IMG/VR virus record: IMGVR_UViG_3300025645_000142
Location: 1 to 43,564 of that record
Strand: one strand, 5' to 3'
Length of the DNA: 43,564 bases
Source: a virus
The notes under the pieces are model-generated. The model searched no databases. It was given only the letters and a program-made list of their open reading frames with translations, and was not told the DNA's origin. Position numbers and translations under genes: made by a program. This document shows positions 27,186-34,739 of this stretch, one piece after another (within the stretch, counting starts at the first letter, position 1; each line of letters starts with the position of its first letter).

Positions 27186-27535
27186 AAACAAGAAAAACCA
27201 TATTAGCAGTATTTTTAATAATATCTATTTTAGAATGGGGTTTACAAGCTACATTTTATAATGGAGAAAAGTATTTTGAGCATATATACCATTTTTCAAG
27301 ATTAATTATAGAGTTTGTTTTAATTACTTACTTATGGTTTTATGAGCGTGATAAATTATTAAAAACTATTCTTTTTTTAGCTTCATTTTCAGTTTGTACA
27401 CGGATATTTTACAGAATTGATAAGTTAGTAAATAACGAGCCTATGTTTACTAATACAAGTGTGTTTTGGATTGGATTGGTATGCTCGTTGTTTGTTATAA
27501 TTATAAATTCACTTATAAAATGGAGATTAAAATAG
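27182..27535 (+). CDS. multi-pass membrane protein of the lysis module
   Basis: 117 aa with TM segments at about 7-25, 37-53, 61-72 and 92-112. The only in-frame start is TTG at 27182, overlapping the previous stop as TTGA, a TTG counterpart of the common ATGA overlap. Function unknown; holin or anti-holin are possible. Confidence 0.6.
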   Translation: MKTRKTILAVFLIISILEWGLQATFYNGEKYFEHIYHFSRLIIEFVLITYLWFYERDKLLKTILFLASFSVCTRIFYRIDKLVNNEPMFTNTSVFWIGLVCSLFVIIINSLIKWRLK

Positions 27536-27726
27536 CCTCTGTATGTTTATATATTTTAAACGCTTTTTTTAATATTTTAGCTTTTTTGCCTTTATTGATA
27601 ATTAACAATAATGTTGATTATTTACCAGTTGTTATTTTTATGTCGCTGTATTATATAACTATGACAATTATACAAGTTTTGAAATATATAAAAAAAAATA
27701 AAGATGATAAAGATGTTATTGAATAA
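27520..27726 (+). CDS. two-TM membrane protein of the lysis module
   Basis: 68 aa, starting at the ATG at 27520 (MEIKIASVCLYILN) and overlapping the previous gene by 16 bases. A frame also opens 54 bases earlier, but it lies wholly inside the other gene and adds a poor sequence. Two hydrophobic segments and a charged end KNKDDKDVIE. Possibly a holin partner. Confidence 0.55.
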   Translation: MEIKIASVCLYILNAFFNILAFLPLLIINNNVDYLPVVIFMSLYYITMTIIQVLKYIKKNKDDKDVIE

Positions 27727-28147
27727 GTATGTTTTAAGGTGGGTAGGTTTGATTATCTTAGCTGGGTTAAGTATTTACTTTGGTAGGAAATTATACTTCG
27801 CCACGTGGGATAAAATAGCGTTTAGTAATAAGGCGGTTATAATGTTACAGAAAGAATATGAAATGGTGGTAGCAGATAATACTTTTATTCAGATTGCAAA
27901 CGATTCATTGAACACACAACTAAACAACGAAAGGATATTAAATAGAGGATTGATAGAAGACTTACAAAAAACAATAGACGAATTAAACAAAAGGAAAATA
28001 ACTTTAGAAAAGGATAACAAAGAATTGAATAGTACGATAGACCATTTTATTGAGGTTGCACCTTGCAAAGCCGAGGTAAGGGATGGATTTTTAAAGAAAA
28101 AGAAATGGCAGCTAATTGACTGCGAAACAAATGAAGTAATAAAATAA
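27704..28147 (+). CDS. spanin-like protein (one TM plus coiled coil)
   Basis: 147 aa. One N-terminal TM (about 12-27) is followed by a long coiled coil (about 50-115, heptads such as LNTQLNNERILNRGLIEDLQ) and a C-terminal cysteine-bearing part. This is the arrangement of inner-membrane spanins (Rz) and it is the fifth gene of the lysis block. No separate lipoprotein Rz1 was found. It overlaps the previous gene by 23 bases. Confidence 0.6.
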   Translation: MIKMLLNKYVLRWVGLIILAGLSIYFGRKLYFATWDKIAFSNKAVIMLQKEYEMVVADNTFIQIANDSLNTQLNNERILNRGLIEDLQKTIDELNKRKITLEKDNKELNSTIDHFIEVAPCKAEVRDGFLKKKKWQLIDCETNEVIK

Positions 28148-28152
28148 AAAAA

Positions 28153-28171
28153 GCCCCGAAATAATCGAGGC
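28153..28171. other. hairpin downstream of lysis genes
   Basis: GCCCCGA pairs with TCGAGGC with one central mismatch. The T-run lies on the minus strand (left side), so as a terminator it would act on leftward transcription; on the plus strand only a weak AT tail follows. The 90-base gap to 28238 holds nothing else that I can support. Confidence 0.4.
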
Positions 28172-28237
28172 GATTTAAATTATAACGTCTAATCCCGAAC
28201 AAATATAATTATATTTTTTAACTTATTTTTTATTATC

Positions 28238-28678
28238 ATGAAAAAACTTTTTAGTTTACTTTTGCTTACATTTGGCTTTTTTAGTTCATTTGCTCAAGCA
28301 CCTACTGGCCCGAAAATTAGATATACCGAAGTTGGTTATCTACTTTCAACACCAACACATTCAAGTACAGATACTTTGACTAACGCTACTGCTAAAAGTC
28401 AATACGGTATCGTACAAGGGTCTAATGTTCACTTGACCGTACAAAGTACACTTACTAAAATAAGTGGAACTGCTGCTGGTACATTAACGCTACAAGGTAG
28501 TATTGATGGCTTAGTATGGTCTACAATTGGGAGTGCTTACACTATTACAGACGTGTCAAGCCAAACGGCTGCATTTGTTGTAGTTCCAAGCACTTACCAA
28601 TATTACAGAATTTTAGCTGCTCCAAGTGGCACACAAAGCACTAAGTTAGTTAGTAAAGTGCTTACAAGACGAAATTGA
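28238..28678 (+). CDS. secreted or surface-exposed protein with signal peptide
   Basis: 146 aa. The first ~20 residues (MKKLFSLLLLTFGFFSSFAQA) form a typical Bacteroidota signal peptide, likely cut after FAQA. The mature part is Thr/Ser-rich beta sandwich-like (LTLQGSIDGLVWSTI; YQYYRILAAPSG), similar in feel to coagulation-factor-type or decoration domains. A signal peptide on a late phage gene is unusual. Possible roles are a host-surface modifier, superinfection block or virion decoration. It is the last gene before the late terminator. Confidence 0.75.
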   Translation: MKKLFSLLLLTFGFFSSFAQAPTGPKIRYTEVGYLLSTPTHSSTDTLTNATAKSQYGIVQGSNVHLTVQSTLTKISGTAAGTLTLQGSIDGLVWSTIGSAYTITDVSSQTAAFVVVPSTYQYYRILAAPSGTQSTKLVSKVLTRRN

Positions 28679-28697
28679 TTGATTGTTTAGTTTAGTA

Positions 28698-29036
28698 TTA
28701 AAGGGTGGACTTATTTGGTCTGCCCTTTTTTTCTTTGTCATGCCTATACTTACTTTCGCTAATAAGAGAAAGTTCATCGAAGTTTTCACAGTTCATTACT
28801 TTATGTGTTTGCTCCTTTATGTAGTCAGTTTGAACGTTCCAAAACTTAGGATTCATAAAGTTATTTTGGCATAGCGTACAAGTGCTATAAAACAGTTCTG
28901 TTGCGTTTTTTTTTGCTTTTTGGAATAATACTACGTCACGTGTCCTTTTCGCCATAAAAACTACGTTAGATAAGTCTGTAAACCTTTTAGATAGACTTCT
29001 AACTGGGTCGATATTGTTTGTAATTGTTTTTTTCAT
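28698..29036 (-). CDS. hypothetical protein with CxxC, last of the minus-strand operon
   Basis: 112 aa. Contains a single CTLC pair near residue 53, Lys/Arg-rich character and a C-terminal KKGRPNKS that resembles an AT-hook. The first residues are MKKTITNNIDPVRSLSKRF. It is preferred to the 63-aa plus-strand frame overlapping it because its composition is better and it continues the minus-strand gene order. DNA binding is suggested but not shown. Confidence 0.65.
   Translation of the reverse strand: MKKTITNNIDPVRSLSKRFTDLSNVVFMAKRTRDVVLFQKAKKNATELFYSTCTLCQNNFMNPKFWNVQTDYIKEQTHKVMNCENFDELSLISESKYRHDKEKKGRPNKSTL
28702..28733 (+). terminator. terminator of the late operon
   Basis: GGGTGGAC pairs with GGTCTGCCC (8 bp with wobbles) over a short AT loop, followed by seven Ts. 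It lies between convergent genes and within the 3' end of the minus-strand gene 28698-29036. Confidence 0.85.
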
Positions 29037-29048
29037 GTTGTTAAATTT

Positions 29049-29076
29049 AGGTGAGACAATTAATATCCCACCTTTT
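29049..29076 (+). terminator. second hairpin terminator facing the late genes
   Basis: AGGTGAGA pairs with TCCCACCT (8 bp, one wobble) over a 9-nt loop and is followed by TTTTT on the plus strand. It would catch plus-strand read-through past 28733 before it invades the helicase gene from its 3' side. The minus-strand side has no T-run. Confidence 0.6.
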
Positions 29077-29081
29077 TAGTT

Positions 29082-31289
29082 TTAAAATAGTTCTAATTGA
29101 TTTAATTTACTTTCAGCATTTTTTAAGTTTTTTACTGATAGTTCGAAATAGCTTTCTTTTAACTCAACACCTAAATACCTTCTATTATTTTCTACTGAAA
29201 CGTACCCTTCAGTGCCTATTCCATTAAAAGGGCTAAATACAAGGTCATTTGGATTTGTATATAATTCTAATAACCTTTTAATTGGTTCTTTTTGAGTTGG
29301 TGTCATGTGCTTTTCATCTTGTTGTGCTTTTGCCTCACGTACGCTTAATACGTCTCCTGCATCAATCTCTCCTTCAAGCCATACGGGTTCAGCTATCTTA
29401 CACCAATATTCAAAAGGTATTCCGTTATTTTGGTGGTTTACTGGTTCTAAATTGTCTCCTAATTTTTTAAATGTTAATAGATAGTCAGGGAAACCCATTC
29501 TATTAATAGTTGAATCTCTTTTTGTTGTAGCGTGCAATAATTGCATATTTTTAGTTCTTTGTGCAATAATTTTTGGGTCTTTCCAAATTACTACTTCTGC
29601 ATGGAATAGCCATCCGTATTTTCTCATAGCAGTAATTAAATCACCTCTAAAATCAATTATTTCTAAAAATCCGTCCTTGCCTTTTGATGTAGATAACTGC
29701 GTACAGTGCATAGATAGTAAACGTCCCTCTTTTGTTATCCTTAATAATTCAGGTATCATATACTCAAAGTGTTTAAAGAAATCTTTATAGCTTGAGTTAT
29801 TGCTCAAATCACGTGAATCATTAGAGAACATATATAAATCTGAGAATGGTGGCGAGAAAAAAGTGTAGTCTATCGAGCTAGTTTTAATATGTTTTATATA
29901 TTCTACGCTATCACCGTTTATTAATTTCCAATTAGTTCCTGATTCTTCTGTAAATGACGTATTTATATCTTTATCATTTTTTTGAACCTCATTCATTGCT
30001 ATTTGCATTTGTTTTTGCATATTTTCGAATTTTGATTGTTTTTCTTTTATTGATTGTATTACATTGCCCATTGTTTCAACTATCACTAATATTATATTTA
30101 CTTTATTCTTTTGCCCAAATCTCCAACTACGTCTTATAGCTTGATATAATCCTTCAAAACTAAAGTCAAAAGATAAAAATATTTGATTGTTGCAATTTTG
30201 AAAGTTTAATCCAAATTGTGCTATTTTAGTTTTTGTTACTAAAACCCTAAAATCACCACTTGCAAAGCCTAGTAATTTACTTTCTTTTTGTTCATTCTTA
30301 TCTTTCCCACTTACTGATATTGCATCTGGGATTAAATCACATATTTCTTTTTGTTCATCATCTGTTTTAACCCAAATTATAAAAGTTTCATTTGAGTTAT
30401 TAACTATTTTGGCTACTTCAATACAACGCTCATTTTGAGTTACACGTAATTCAGAATAAAAGTCGGTAGCACTAACTGAAATATCATTAAACAATTTCCC
30501 GTTTTCTTTTTTATCTACCTCTATTTCTATCTCTTTTATATTTAACTCAGGCAAAATGTAACTATCGCCATTAAATCCAATATCAGAAGGGTTTAATAAC
30601 ATAATTGACCAACTACTCACCCAAGACCAGAAGTCTTTTGTAGCGTGTTTTTTTAGTCTCCATTTACTTATTGTGTGGTCTTTGTTAAAGGCATCATTTA
30701 TGAAAAAAATTGAAACCATTTCTTTTGACCTCATAACGTTTAGAAACTCGGCATGATTACCTAATTCAATGTGGTCATTTGGTGAAGGTGTGGCAGTACA
30801 AGCTAATTTAAAAGGAGTATCTTTAAATTTTCTAAGTATTAATTCTTTTGTAGCTCCATTGTAGTTTTTTAAACAGCTTGATTCATCTAAGACTATACAC
30901 CCAAAAATAGAAGCATCTATATTTGATAACTGGTCATAATTTGTTATATAAATACCGTACCTATCTTTATCTATGTTTTTATTATGTCTTTCAACATTAA
31001 TATTAAATTTTGCTCCTTCTTTTATTGTTTGTCCTGCTACAGCTAAAGGTGCAAGTATTAAGCTTGGCTTATTTGTTTTTTTTGAAGTTTGATGTGCAAA
31101 CTCTAATTGTTGAAAAGTTTTACCAAGCCCACAATCTTCGAATAATGCGTATCGACCTGCTTTTAGTGCTTTTTTTACACAGAACTTTTGAAAAGGAGCT
31201 AATAAATGGTTTAGTTCTGATTCTTCTATATCAAACCCTGATTCTATAAAAGTTTTTTGTTTAGTTTTTAAAAATTCTTCGTATGTCAT
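29082..31289 (-). CDS. SNF2-type helicase fused to beta-class DNA methyltransferase
   Basis: 735 aa. The helicase half has EDCGLGKT (51-58, Walker A), LDESS (134-138), TATPSP (165-170) and QAIRRSWRFGQ (383-393), the SNF2/superfamily 2 set. The methyltransferase half has FFSPPF (477-482, motif IV; SPP[YF] is typical of N4-cytosine enzymes such as PvuII), HMTPTQKEP (661-669, motif X) and FSPFNGIGTEG (685-695, motif I, cofactor site). The order IV then X/I is the beta class. It most likely modifies and remodels phage DNA to resist restriction, as P1 DarB does with the reverse domain order, but a replication role is possible. No cognate endonuclease is nearby. Confidence 0.88.
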   Translation of the reverse strand: MTYEEFLKTKQKTFIESGFDIEESELNHLLAPFQKFCVKKALKAGRYALFEDCGLGKTFQQLEFAHQTSKKTNKPSLILAPLAVAGQTIKEGAKFNINVERHNKNIDKDRYGIYITNYDQLSNIDASIFGCIVLDESSCLKNYNGATKELILRKFKDTPFKLACTATPSPNDHIELGNHAEFLNVMRSKEMVSIFFINDAFNKDHTISKWRLKKHATKDFWSWVSSWSIMLLNPSDIGFNGDSYILPELNIKEIEIEVDKKENGKLFNDISVSATDFYSELRVTQNERCIEVAKIVNNSNETFIIWVKTDDEQKEICDLIPDAISVSGKDKNEQKESKLLGFASGDFRVLVTKTKIAQFGLNFQNCNNQIFLSFDFSFEGLYQAIRRSWRFGQKNKVNIILVIVETMGNVIQSIKEKQSKFENMQKQMQIAMNEVQKNDKDINTSFTEESGTNWKLINGDSVEYIKHIKTSSIDYTFFSPPFSDLYMFSNDSRDLSNNSSYKDFFKHFEYMIPELLRITKEGRLLSMHCTQLSTSKGKDGFLEIIDFRGDLITAMRKYGWLFHAEVVIWKDPKIIAQRTKNMQLLHATTKRDSTINRMGFPDYLLTFKKLGDNLEPVNHQNNGIPFEYWCKIAEPVWLEGEIDAGDVLSVREAKAQQDEKHMTPTQKEPIKRLLELYTNPNDLVFSPFNGIGTEGYVSVENNRRYLGVELKESYFELSVKNLKNAESKLNQLELF

Positions 31290-31363
31290 TTTGATATTAC
31301 GTAAATAGTGTAAATAATTAGGCAGCTAAGCCCATAGATTAGAATGATTGCGTTTTTTTTCAT
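31286..31363 (-). CDS. 25-aa membrane peptide coupled to the helicase gene
   Basis: Encodes MKKNAIILIYGLSCLIIYTI plus a five-residue end, essentially one TM helix. Its start overlaps the stop of the previous gene (ATGA) and its stop overlaps the helicase ATG (ATGA). This exact double coupling is good evidence that it is translated despite its size. Function unknown; it may serve mainly to carry ribosomes into the helicase gene. Confidence 0.55.
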   Translation of the reverse strand: MKKNAIILIYGLSCLIIYTIYVISK

Positions 31364-31515
31364 TTTTCTGTTATTAAGAATACAATCTTTGTTATTAGTG
31401 TTAAAATAAAAAATACAAATATTACGGTTAAAATCAAATCCGAGGTAGTTCCGTGCGGTCTACCTTCTTGCCCATAGTAAGGATTCGTAGTTCCTTTGCT
31501 GTTTCCAACTTTCAT
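31360..31515 (-). CDS. 51-aa single-TM protein
   Basis: From the ATG at 31515 (MKVGNSKGTTNPYYG) it has a soluble N-terminal half rich in Gly/Thr/Tyr and one TM (about 25-45, TSDLILTVIFVFFILTLI). A longer frame starts at 31548 but adds only a basic stretch inside the upstream gene. It overlaps the upstream gene by 56 bases and the downstream peptide by 4. Confidence 0.55.
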   Translation of the reverse strand: MKVGNSKGTTNPYYGQEGRPHGTTSDLILTVIFVFFILTLITKIVFLITEK

Positions 31516-31849
31516 TTTCTGTTTCTTCGTATTTCCTACGTGTTTCATCTTTTTCGATTATTATAAATTTATTTTCGTTAAAAAAGTTATCCAATGTTTG
31601 TTCAAAAGACTTATAGTCTGCATTGTCTTTTGTGATTATCACTTCGCCAATTCTTTCTTCGATGTATTCAAACCTTAATTCGATTCTAAGGTTAGATAGT
31701 TTTTTGATAGTAACTTTTGGTTTATCGAACTCTCCAAAACTATCTAAGTAGTCAGAAAGCACATCTTCTAATCCTTTAAATGTTTCTTCTTCCGCTATTT
31801 CAAACGGCATCTTTTGTGTTAAAAAAAGGTTGTAATCTAATTTGCTCAT
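31460..31849 (-). CDS. hypothetical acidic protein heading the helicase operon
   Basis: 129 aa, not recognised. Mixed alpha/beta with a central region LSNLRIELRFEYIEERIGEVIIT and an acidic/charged tail. It is the first gene after the promoter at 31873-31880 and before the helicase-methyltransferase set. It could be a regulator or partner of the fused enzyme. Confidence 0.7.
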   Translation of the reverse strand: MSKLDYNLFLTQKMPFEIAEEETFKGLEDVLSDYLDSFGEFDKPKVTIKKLSNLRIELRFEYIEERIGEVIITKDNADYKSFEQTLDNFFNENKFIIIEKDETRRKYEETENESWKQQRNYESLLWARR

Positions 31850-31872
31850 TGTTTAATTATTTAATTGCCTTA

Positions 31873-31880
31873 CAAAAGTA
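31873..31880 (-). promoter_or_regulatory. Bacteroidota-type promoter for the helicase operon
   Basis: On the minus strand TACTTTTG (TAnnTTTG) lies 24 bases before the ATG at 31849, following a T-rich tract. The preceding terminator at 31922-31950 isolates this operon from the GH99-like gene upstream. Confidence 0.6.
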
Positions 31881-31921
31881 CAAAGAAGTTTTGAATAAAA
31901 AAACTTTTATCAATAAATAAT

Positions 31922-31950
31922 TAAAAAAAATACCAACACTAAGCTGGTAC
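31922..31950 (-). terminator. terminator after the GH99-like gene
   Basis: On the minus strand ACCAGC pairs with GTTGGT (6 bp, one wobble) over TTAGT, followed by ATTTTTTTT. It follows the stop codon at 31971 by about 20 bases. Confidence 0.75.
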
Positions 31951-31970
31951 TTTAATTTATGGGGGGTTAT

Positions 31971-33470
31971 TTAATACTTTGCAAATTCATCAACCATAGT
32001 AGTATCTATATCACCGTTTACAAGTTTCTTATTCATAAGACAAGTTTTGCCCTGTTCTGAATTTTCGTCTAAATGGCTTACTCTCCAACCTAAATCGGGG
32101 TGTGCTAACTCATTACATAACTCTATCATTTTAGGTAGATTCTGAATTACTGATTCGTGGTCATACCACCAAGTTACGCCAGACTTCCATTGAGCATTAC
32201 GAGCGGAGCGGTCTAATCCTAAAGATACGATAGGTAGGTAATCTAAACCGTTTTCTTTTGCTATTCTGTGTTCTTCTCTAAGGTTTTGAGTTCCATCAAA
32301 AATTGCGTTAGGTCTTTGACTACCTATTTCGCCACTATTATAGTACTTAGTAACACAATCGTAATTGCCTTTAAGCCTATTTACGTTAGATAGTCCTATA
32401 TTTTCATTTGCGATTAAATATACTTCAATTCCGTATTCGGTTTTTAAAATATTCTTGACATCAATACCCTTTTGAAAGTCTGCATTATCCGTAAAGCACT
32501 CTAAGCATGGTTTTCCGTTTACTTTTTTGTACCACTTTGTTTTCATTTTAGATGCAACAAAATCTAAAACGTCTTTTCTGTTTTTGTCAAAAGAAATAGT
32601 AAAGTAGTATTGAAAATCTTTGTCGGCTTTTTCTATGTAATTTATAAATTGGTCTCGCATTGTAACCATACACCCTTCGTTATAGCATAAGAACGTAGCA
32701 TAGTTTATTTTAGCTTTGACAAATTGATGATACAACTCACCTGCTTCTTTTTCTCTAAATATCCATTTTTGGTTTACTGTTGCTAATTCTGTTATATGCT
32801 TGTTATCTTCTGCTAATAACTGGTTATGGTGTGGTACTTGGTAAGGTTCACAATCTGCTGCGTACCAAGGACGTTGATTACGATACGGCAAATCACTTAA
32901 AAACATTCTCTCTTGATTGTAATTAAAAGATAAGTCTGATTGCTCGTCTTTGTAATCTCCAAAACCTCCCCAAATGTTTACACCTCTTTGTATTCCTGTT
33001 TTAATTGGTTCTGGAGTAGGTTCTTCTTTTGGTAAATCACCCATGCTTAAGTTTAATATAGGGTGTCTAAAAGTTTCTCTTGATAACATATTAGGGTCAT
33101 TTTCTAAGTCTTTTAAAAGACCTTTATAAGCAAAATTAACACTATTTAATTCTAATCCTTGCAAACTCCAGTGCGAAACTCCACTATCAAAAGATTCAAA
33201 AATTCTACTATTATTATCTTCAAATACAACTAAGTAAAAGGGGTGATTATCTATAAACGTCCCTATCTTATATATACTTTTAATATCATACTTTCCTACC
33301 TCTAAAAATCCATCTTTTTGAATAGAATCTAGTTTGTCTAAGTAACTCTTTGGCTCAGGCTTTGGGTCTGGCGTAGGTATCACAACCTCTCCTTTCTCTA
33401 ACTTACTTAATCTGCTTTCTACCTCAGCTTTCCACTTTAGGTATTCTTTCTCGAAACTTGTTAAACTCAT
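31971..33470 (-). CDS. GH99/WbsX-like carbohydrate-active protein with coiled-coil N-terminus
   Basis: 499 aa from ATG 33470 (MSLTSFEKEYLKWKAEVE). A longer upstream frame exists but lies within the previous gene and is compositionally poor. A short coiled coil (3-30) and Pro-rich linker (IPTPDPKPEPKS) precede two parts: a ~100-residue beta domain and a ~320-residue catalytic-like domain. The latter has YHQFVKAKINYATFLCYNEG, FQYYFTISFDKN, KTKWYKKVNGKPCLECF and KGNYDCVTKYY, reminiscent of GH99-like/WbsX TIM-barrel domains ('yY-kv-GKP'). It may be an adhesin-associated glycosidase, though it is not next to tail genes. The active-site acids are not confidently assigned. Confidence 0.5.
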   Translation of the reverse strand: MSLTSFEKEYLKWKAEVESRLSKLEKGEVVIPTPDPKPEPKSYLDKLDSIQKDGFLEVGKYDIKSIYKIGTFIDNHPFYLVVFEDNNSRIFESFDSGVSHWSLQGLELNSVNFAYKGLLKDLENDPNMLSRETFRHPILNLSMGDLPKEEPTPEPIKTGIQRGVNIWGGFGDYKDEQSDLSFNYNQERMFLSDLPYRNQRPWYAADCEPYQVPHHNQLLAEDNKHITELATVNQKWIFREKEAGELYHQFVKAKINYATFLCYNEGCMVTMRDQFINYIEKADKDFQYYFTISFDKNRKDVLDFVASKMKTKWYKKVNGKPCLECFTDNADFQKGIDVKNILKTEYGIEVYLIANENIGLSNVNRLKGNYDCVTKYYNSGEIGSQRPNAIFDGTQNLREEHRIAKENGLDYLPIVSLGLDRSARNAQWKSGVTWWYDHESVIQNLPKMIELCNELAHPDLGWRVSHLDENSEQGKTCLMNKKLVNGDIDTTMVDEFAKY

Positions 33471-33649
33471 TTTATTATTGTTTTTATTATTACTATTAAA
33501 GATAATACAACGCCTATGCCGACTAAAAAAGCGACAGGGTACATAAACACTAACCACGATACATTTATAAGTCCTAAAGCTTTAAAAACAGCTAATAAAA
33601 GCATAATTAAAAATATTAGCTTAGTTGTTTCTTTTGTTACTTCTTTCAT
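33467..33649 (-). CDS. 60-aa two-TM membrane protein
   Basis: Two hydrophobic segments (about 11-28 and 33-57) with a short basic/acidic N-terminus KEVTKETTK. The size and topology resemble small class II/III holins. It overlaps the GH99-like gene as ATGA. It sits downstream of the motif at 33656-33677. It could help release or anchor the neighbouring protein. Confidence 0.6.
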   Translation of the reverse strand: MKEVTKETTKLIFLIMLLLAVFKALGLINVSWLVFMYPVAFLVGIGVVLSLIVIIKTIIK

Positions 33650-33655
33650 TTGTTT

Positions 33656-33677
33656 GTTTAGTTTATATCTATGTTAT
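33656..33677 (-). repeat. recurrent motif ATAACATAGATATAAACTAAAC
   Basis: One of four near-identical copies (also 34105, 36797, 37616) of a TAACATANATATAAACGAA-type sequence lying between small genes. It ends 6-7 bases before the ATG at 33649 and so could act as promoter, ribosome-access region or recombination scar. Confidence 0.55.
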
Positions 33678-33689
33678 AAGTAATGAAAA

Positions 33690-33854
33690 TTACTTGCACT
33701 TCTGCTCCAATAATTCTATTCTATGATTGTAGTCTTTGTTTATTTTTCCAATAATCCAAGAAAACATAGTACACCACATTATCGTAGTTAATGCAAATAC
33801 TAATAGTGCATATTCAATTGCTTTTTTTTCTTTCATATTTATTTCAGTTTCCAT
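33690..33854 (-). CDS. 54-aa single-TM protein
   Basis: Starts METEINMKEKKAIEY, has one TM (about 15-36, YALLVFALTTIMWCTMFSW) and a basic/coiled end DYNHRIELLEQKCK. It overlaps the preceding zinc-ribbon-like gene by 11 bases. Its size and 'TM plus short coiled coil' form are like small spanin or accessory lysis peptides. Function unknown. Confidence 0.55.
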   Translation of the reverse strand: METEINMKEKKAIEYALLVFALTTIMWCTMFSWIIGKINKDYNHRIELLEQKCK

Positions 33855-34092
33855 AATTATTTACCCTTTTGTTTCGTTTATTAAATTCGTTTTCATATAA
33901 AAAGCCTAATTTCTCAACTCTTTGTTTCATGTGTTTTTTTGCTATATCTTTTTTCTTTTGCTCGTTCCAACGTGTGAGGTGATAAAATCCGCACTCGTTG
34001 CATTTGTAGTGATACAGTTTTACTTCTGACTTTTCTTTTATCTTGTTTATTTCTAGTTCAGAAGTGAATTTAGTTTTTTCTTCACACTTCAT
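33844..34092 (-). CDS. 82-aa protein with zinc-ribbon-like CxxC
   Basis: Residues 26-40 read LYHYKCNECGFYHLTRW, a half zinc ribbon, followed by a Lys-rich helical tail (EQKKKDIAKKHMKQR). Only one CxxC plus a Cys at position 3 are present, so a complete tetrahedral zinc site is not obvious. Small, probably nucleic acid binding. It follows the motif at 34105-34126 closely. Confidence 0.65.
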   Translation of the reverse strand: MKCEEKTKFTSELEINKIKEKSEVKLYHYKCNECGFYHLTRWNEQKKKDIAKKHMKQRVEKLGFLYENEFNKRNKRVNNYGN

Positions 34093-34104
34093 TTTTTTTA
34101 GTTG

Positions 34105-34126
34105 GTTTCGTTTATATATATGTTAG
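34105..34126 (-). repeat. recurrent motif CTAACATATATATAAACGAAAC
   Basis: Minus-strand copy of the motif, matching the plus-strand copy at 37616-37637 over the full 22 bases. A short hairpin ACGGTC/GACCG just upstream (34127-34147) joins it to the stop of the previous gene. It lies about 13 bases before the next ATG. Confidence 0.6.
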
Positions 34127-34146
34127 CGGTCATGGCTACCGACCGT

Positions 34147-34599
34147 TTAAAATGGCAAATCCTCGTCCGTATGACCATCAGACAAAATATGTTCAACAAG
34201 TTTGCTCACTTCTAAATCTTCAAGTTTGTAATCCAATTCAAAACCAGTAGTTGAATAAAAGACATTTTGCAACTCATGATAGTATTGTATCTTTTTGCTA
34301 ATACTTGCATTTCGGCTGCAATACGACAATCCATTACCATCTGAATCAATTACGAATATTCCCCATTCACCAACCTGTTTTTGCAAAAAGGCATGGTCTC
34401 CATTATCTTCAACCCACCAGCCAAGTTTACCAAGAACAACCCAGTTAATAGGTATCGGCTTAAATATTTCATTGAAACCTTCTGGATTTTCGGATAGCCA
34501 TTTTAAATCCTGCCAATCAATTCTATTTGGAAGCAATCCATCTTCCGAAGATTGGTAGTAAATGACGTTGTCTATTCTTAAATCTGTTTCTTTTATCAT
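34147..34599 (-). CDS. Bacteroidota phage accessory protein with SSB-like acidic tail
   Basis: 150 aa. It resembles a widespread Bacteroidota mobile-element protein of unknown role: TDLRIDNVIYYQ at the start, a middle FKPIPINWVVLGKLGWW, then KIQYYHELQNVFYSTTGFEL. It ends DEDLPF, matching the DDDI/LPF tip with which SSB recruits partners. It is preceded by the attC-like repeat at 34641-34734 and followed by another intergenic element, so it is probably a mobile cassette gene. A link to DNA processing is inferred from the tail only. Confidence 0.7.
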   Translation of the reverse strand: MIKETDLRIDNVIYYQSSEDGLLPNRIDWQDLKWLSENPEGFNEIFKPIPINWVVLGKLGWWVEDNGDHAFLQKQVGEWGIFVIDSDGNGLSYCSRNASISKKIQYYHELQNVFYSTTGFELDYKLEDLEVSKLVEHILSDGHTDEDLPF

Positions 34600-34640
34600 T
34601 TTTTTTTAAATTTTAGTTCTTACTAATTACCCGCCACGAA

Positions 34641-34734
34641 CCGCTAACATGGTATTGCAAAAAGCGACAGGACACATACTGCGGAATCGGGACTTACTAC
34701 TTTGCCGCCTTCGGCAATACCATAACCGTTATAA
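34641..34734 (-). repeat. attC-like imperfect inverted repeat (94 nt)
   Basis: On the minus strand the left arm is TTATAACGGTTATGGTATTG and the right arm is CAATACCATGTTAGCGG. The 10-base core ATGGTATTGC pairs exactly and the pairing extends into a partly matched GC-rich part (AAGGCGGCA with AAAGCGACA). The left arm has three extra bases between TAAC and the stem, as do the other copies. It starts 6 bases after the stop codon of the 56-aa gene at 34740. Confidence 0.65.
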
Positions 34735-34739
34735 AACAT

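Noticed and set aside
28683-28874. 63-aa plus-strand membrane-like frame
   Set aside because: It overlaps the late terminator and runs opposite a longer, better minus-strand gene; hydrophobicity arises from the A/T-rich antisense.
33471-33557. Upstream extension of the GH99-like gene
   Set aside because: It lies inside the 60-aa gene in another frame and the ATGA overlap at 33470 marks the better start.
34127-34149. Hairpin ACGGTC/GACCG as a fifth attC-like site
   Set aside because: The stem is short and the right side ends CTAAC instead of GTTAG, so the core polarity is wrong.
34295-34558. 87-aa plus-strand frame
   Set aside because: Fully antisense to the 150-aa Bacteroidota-type protein.
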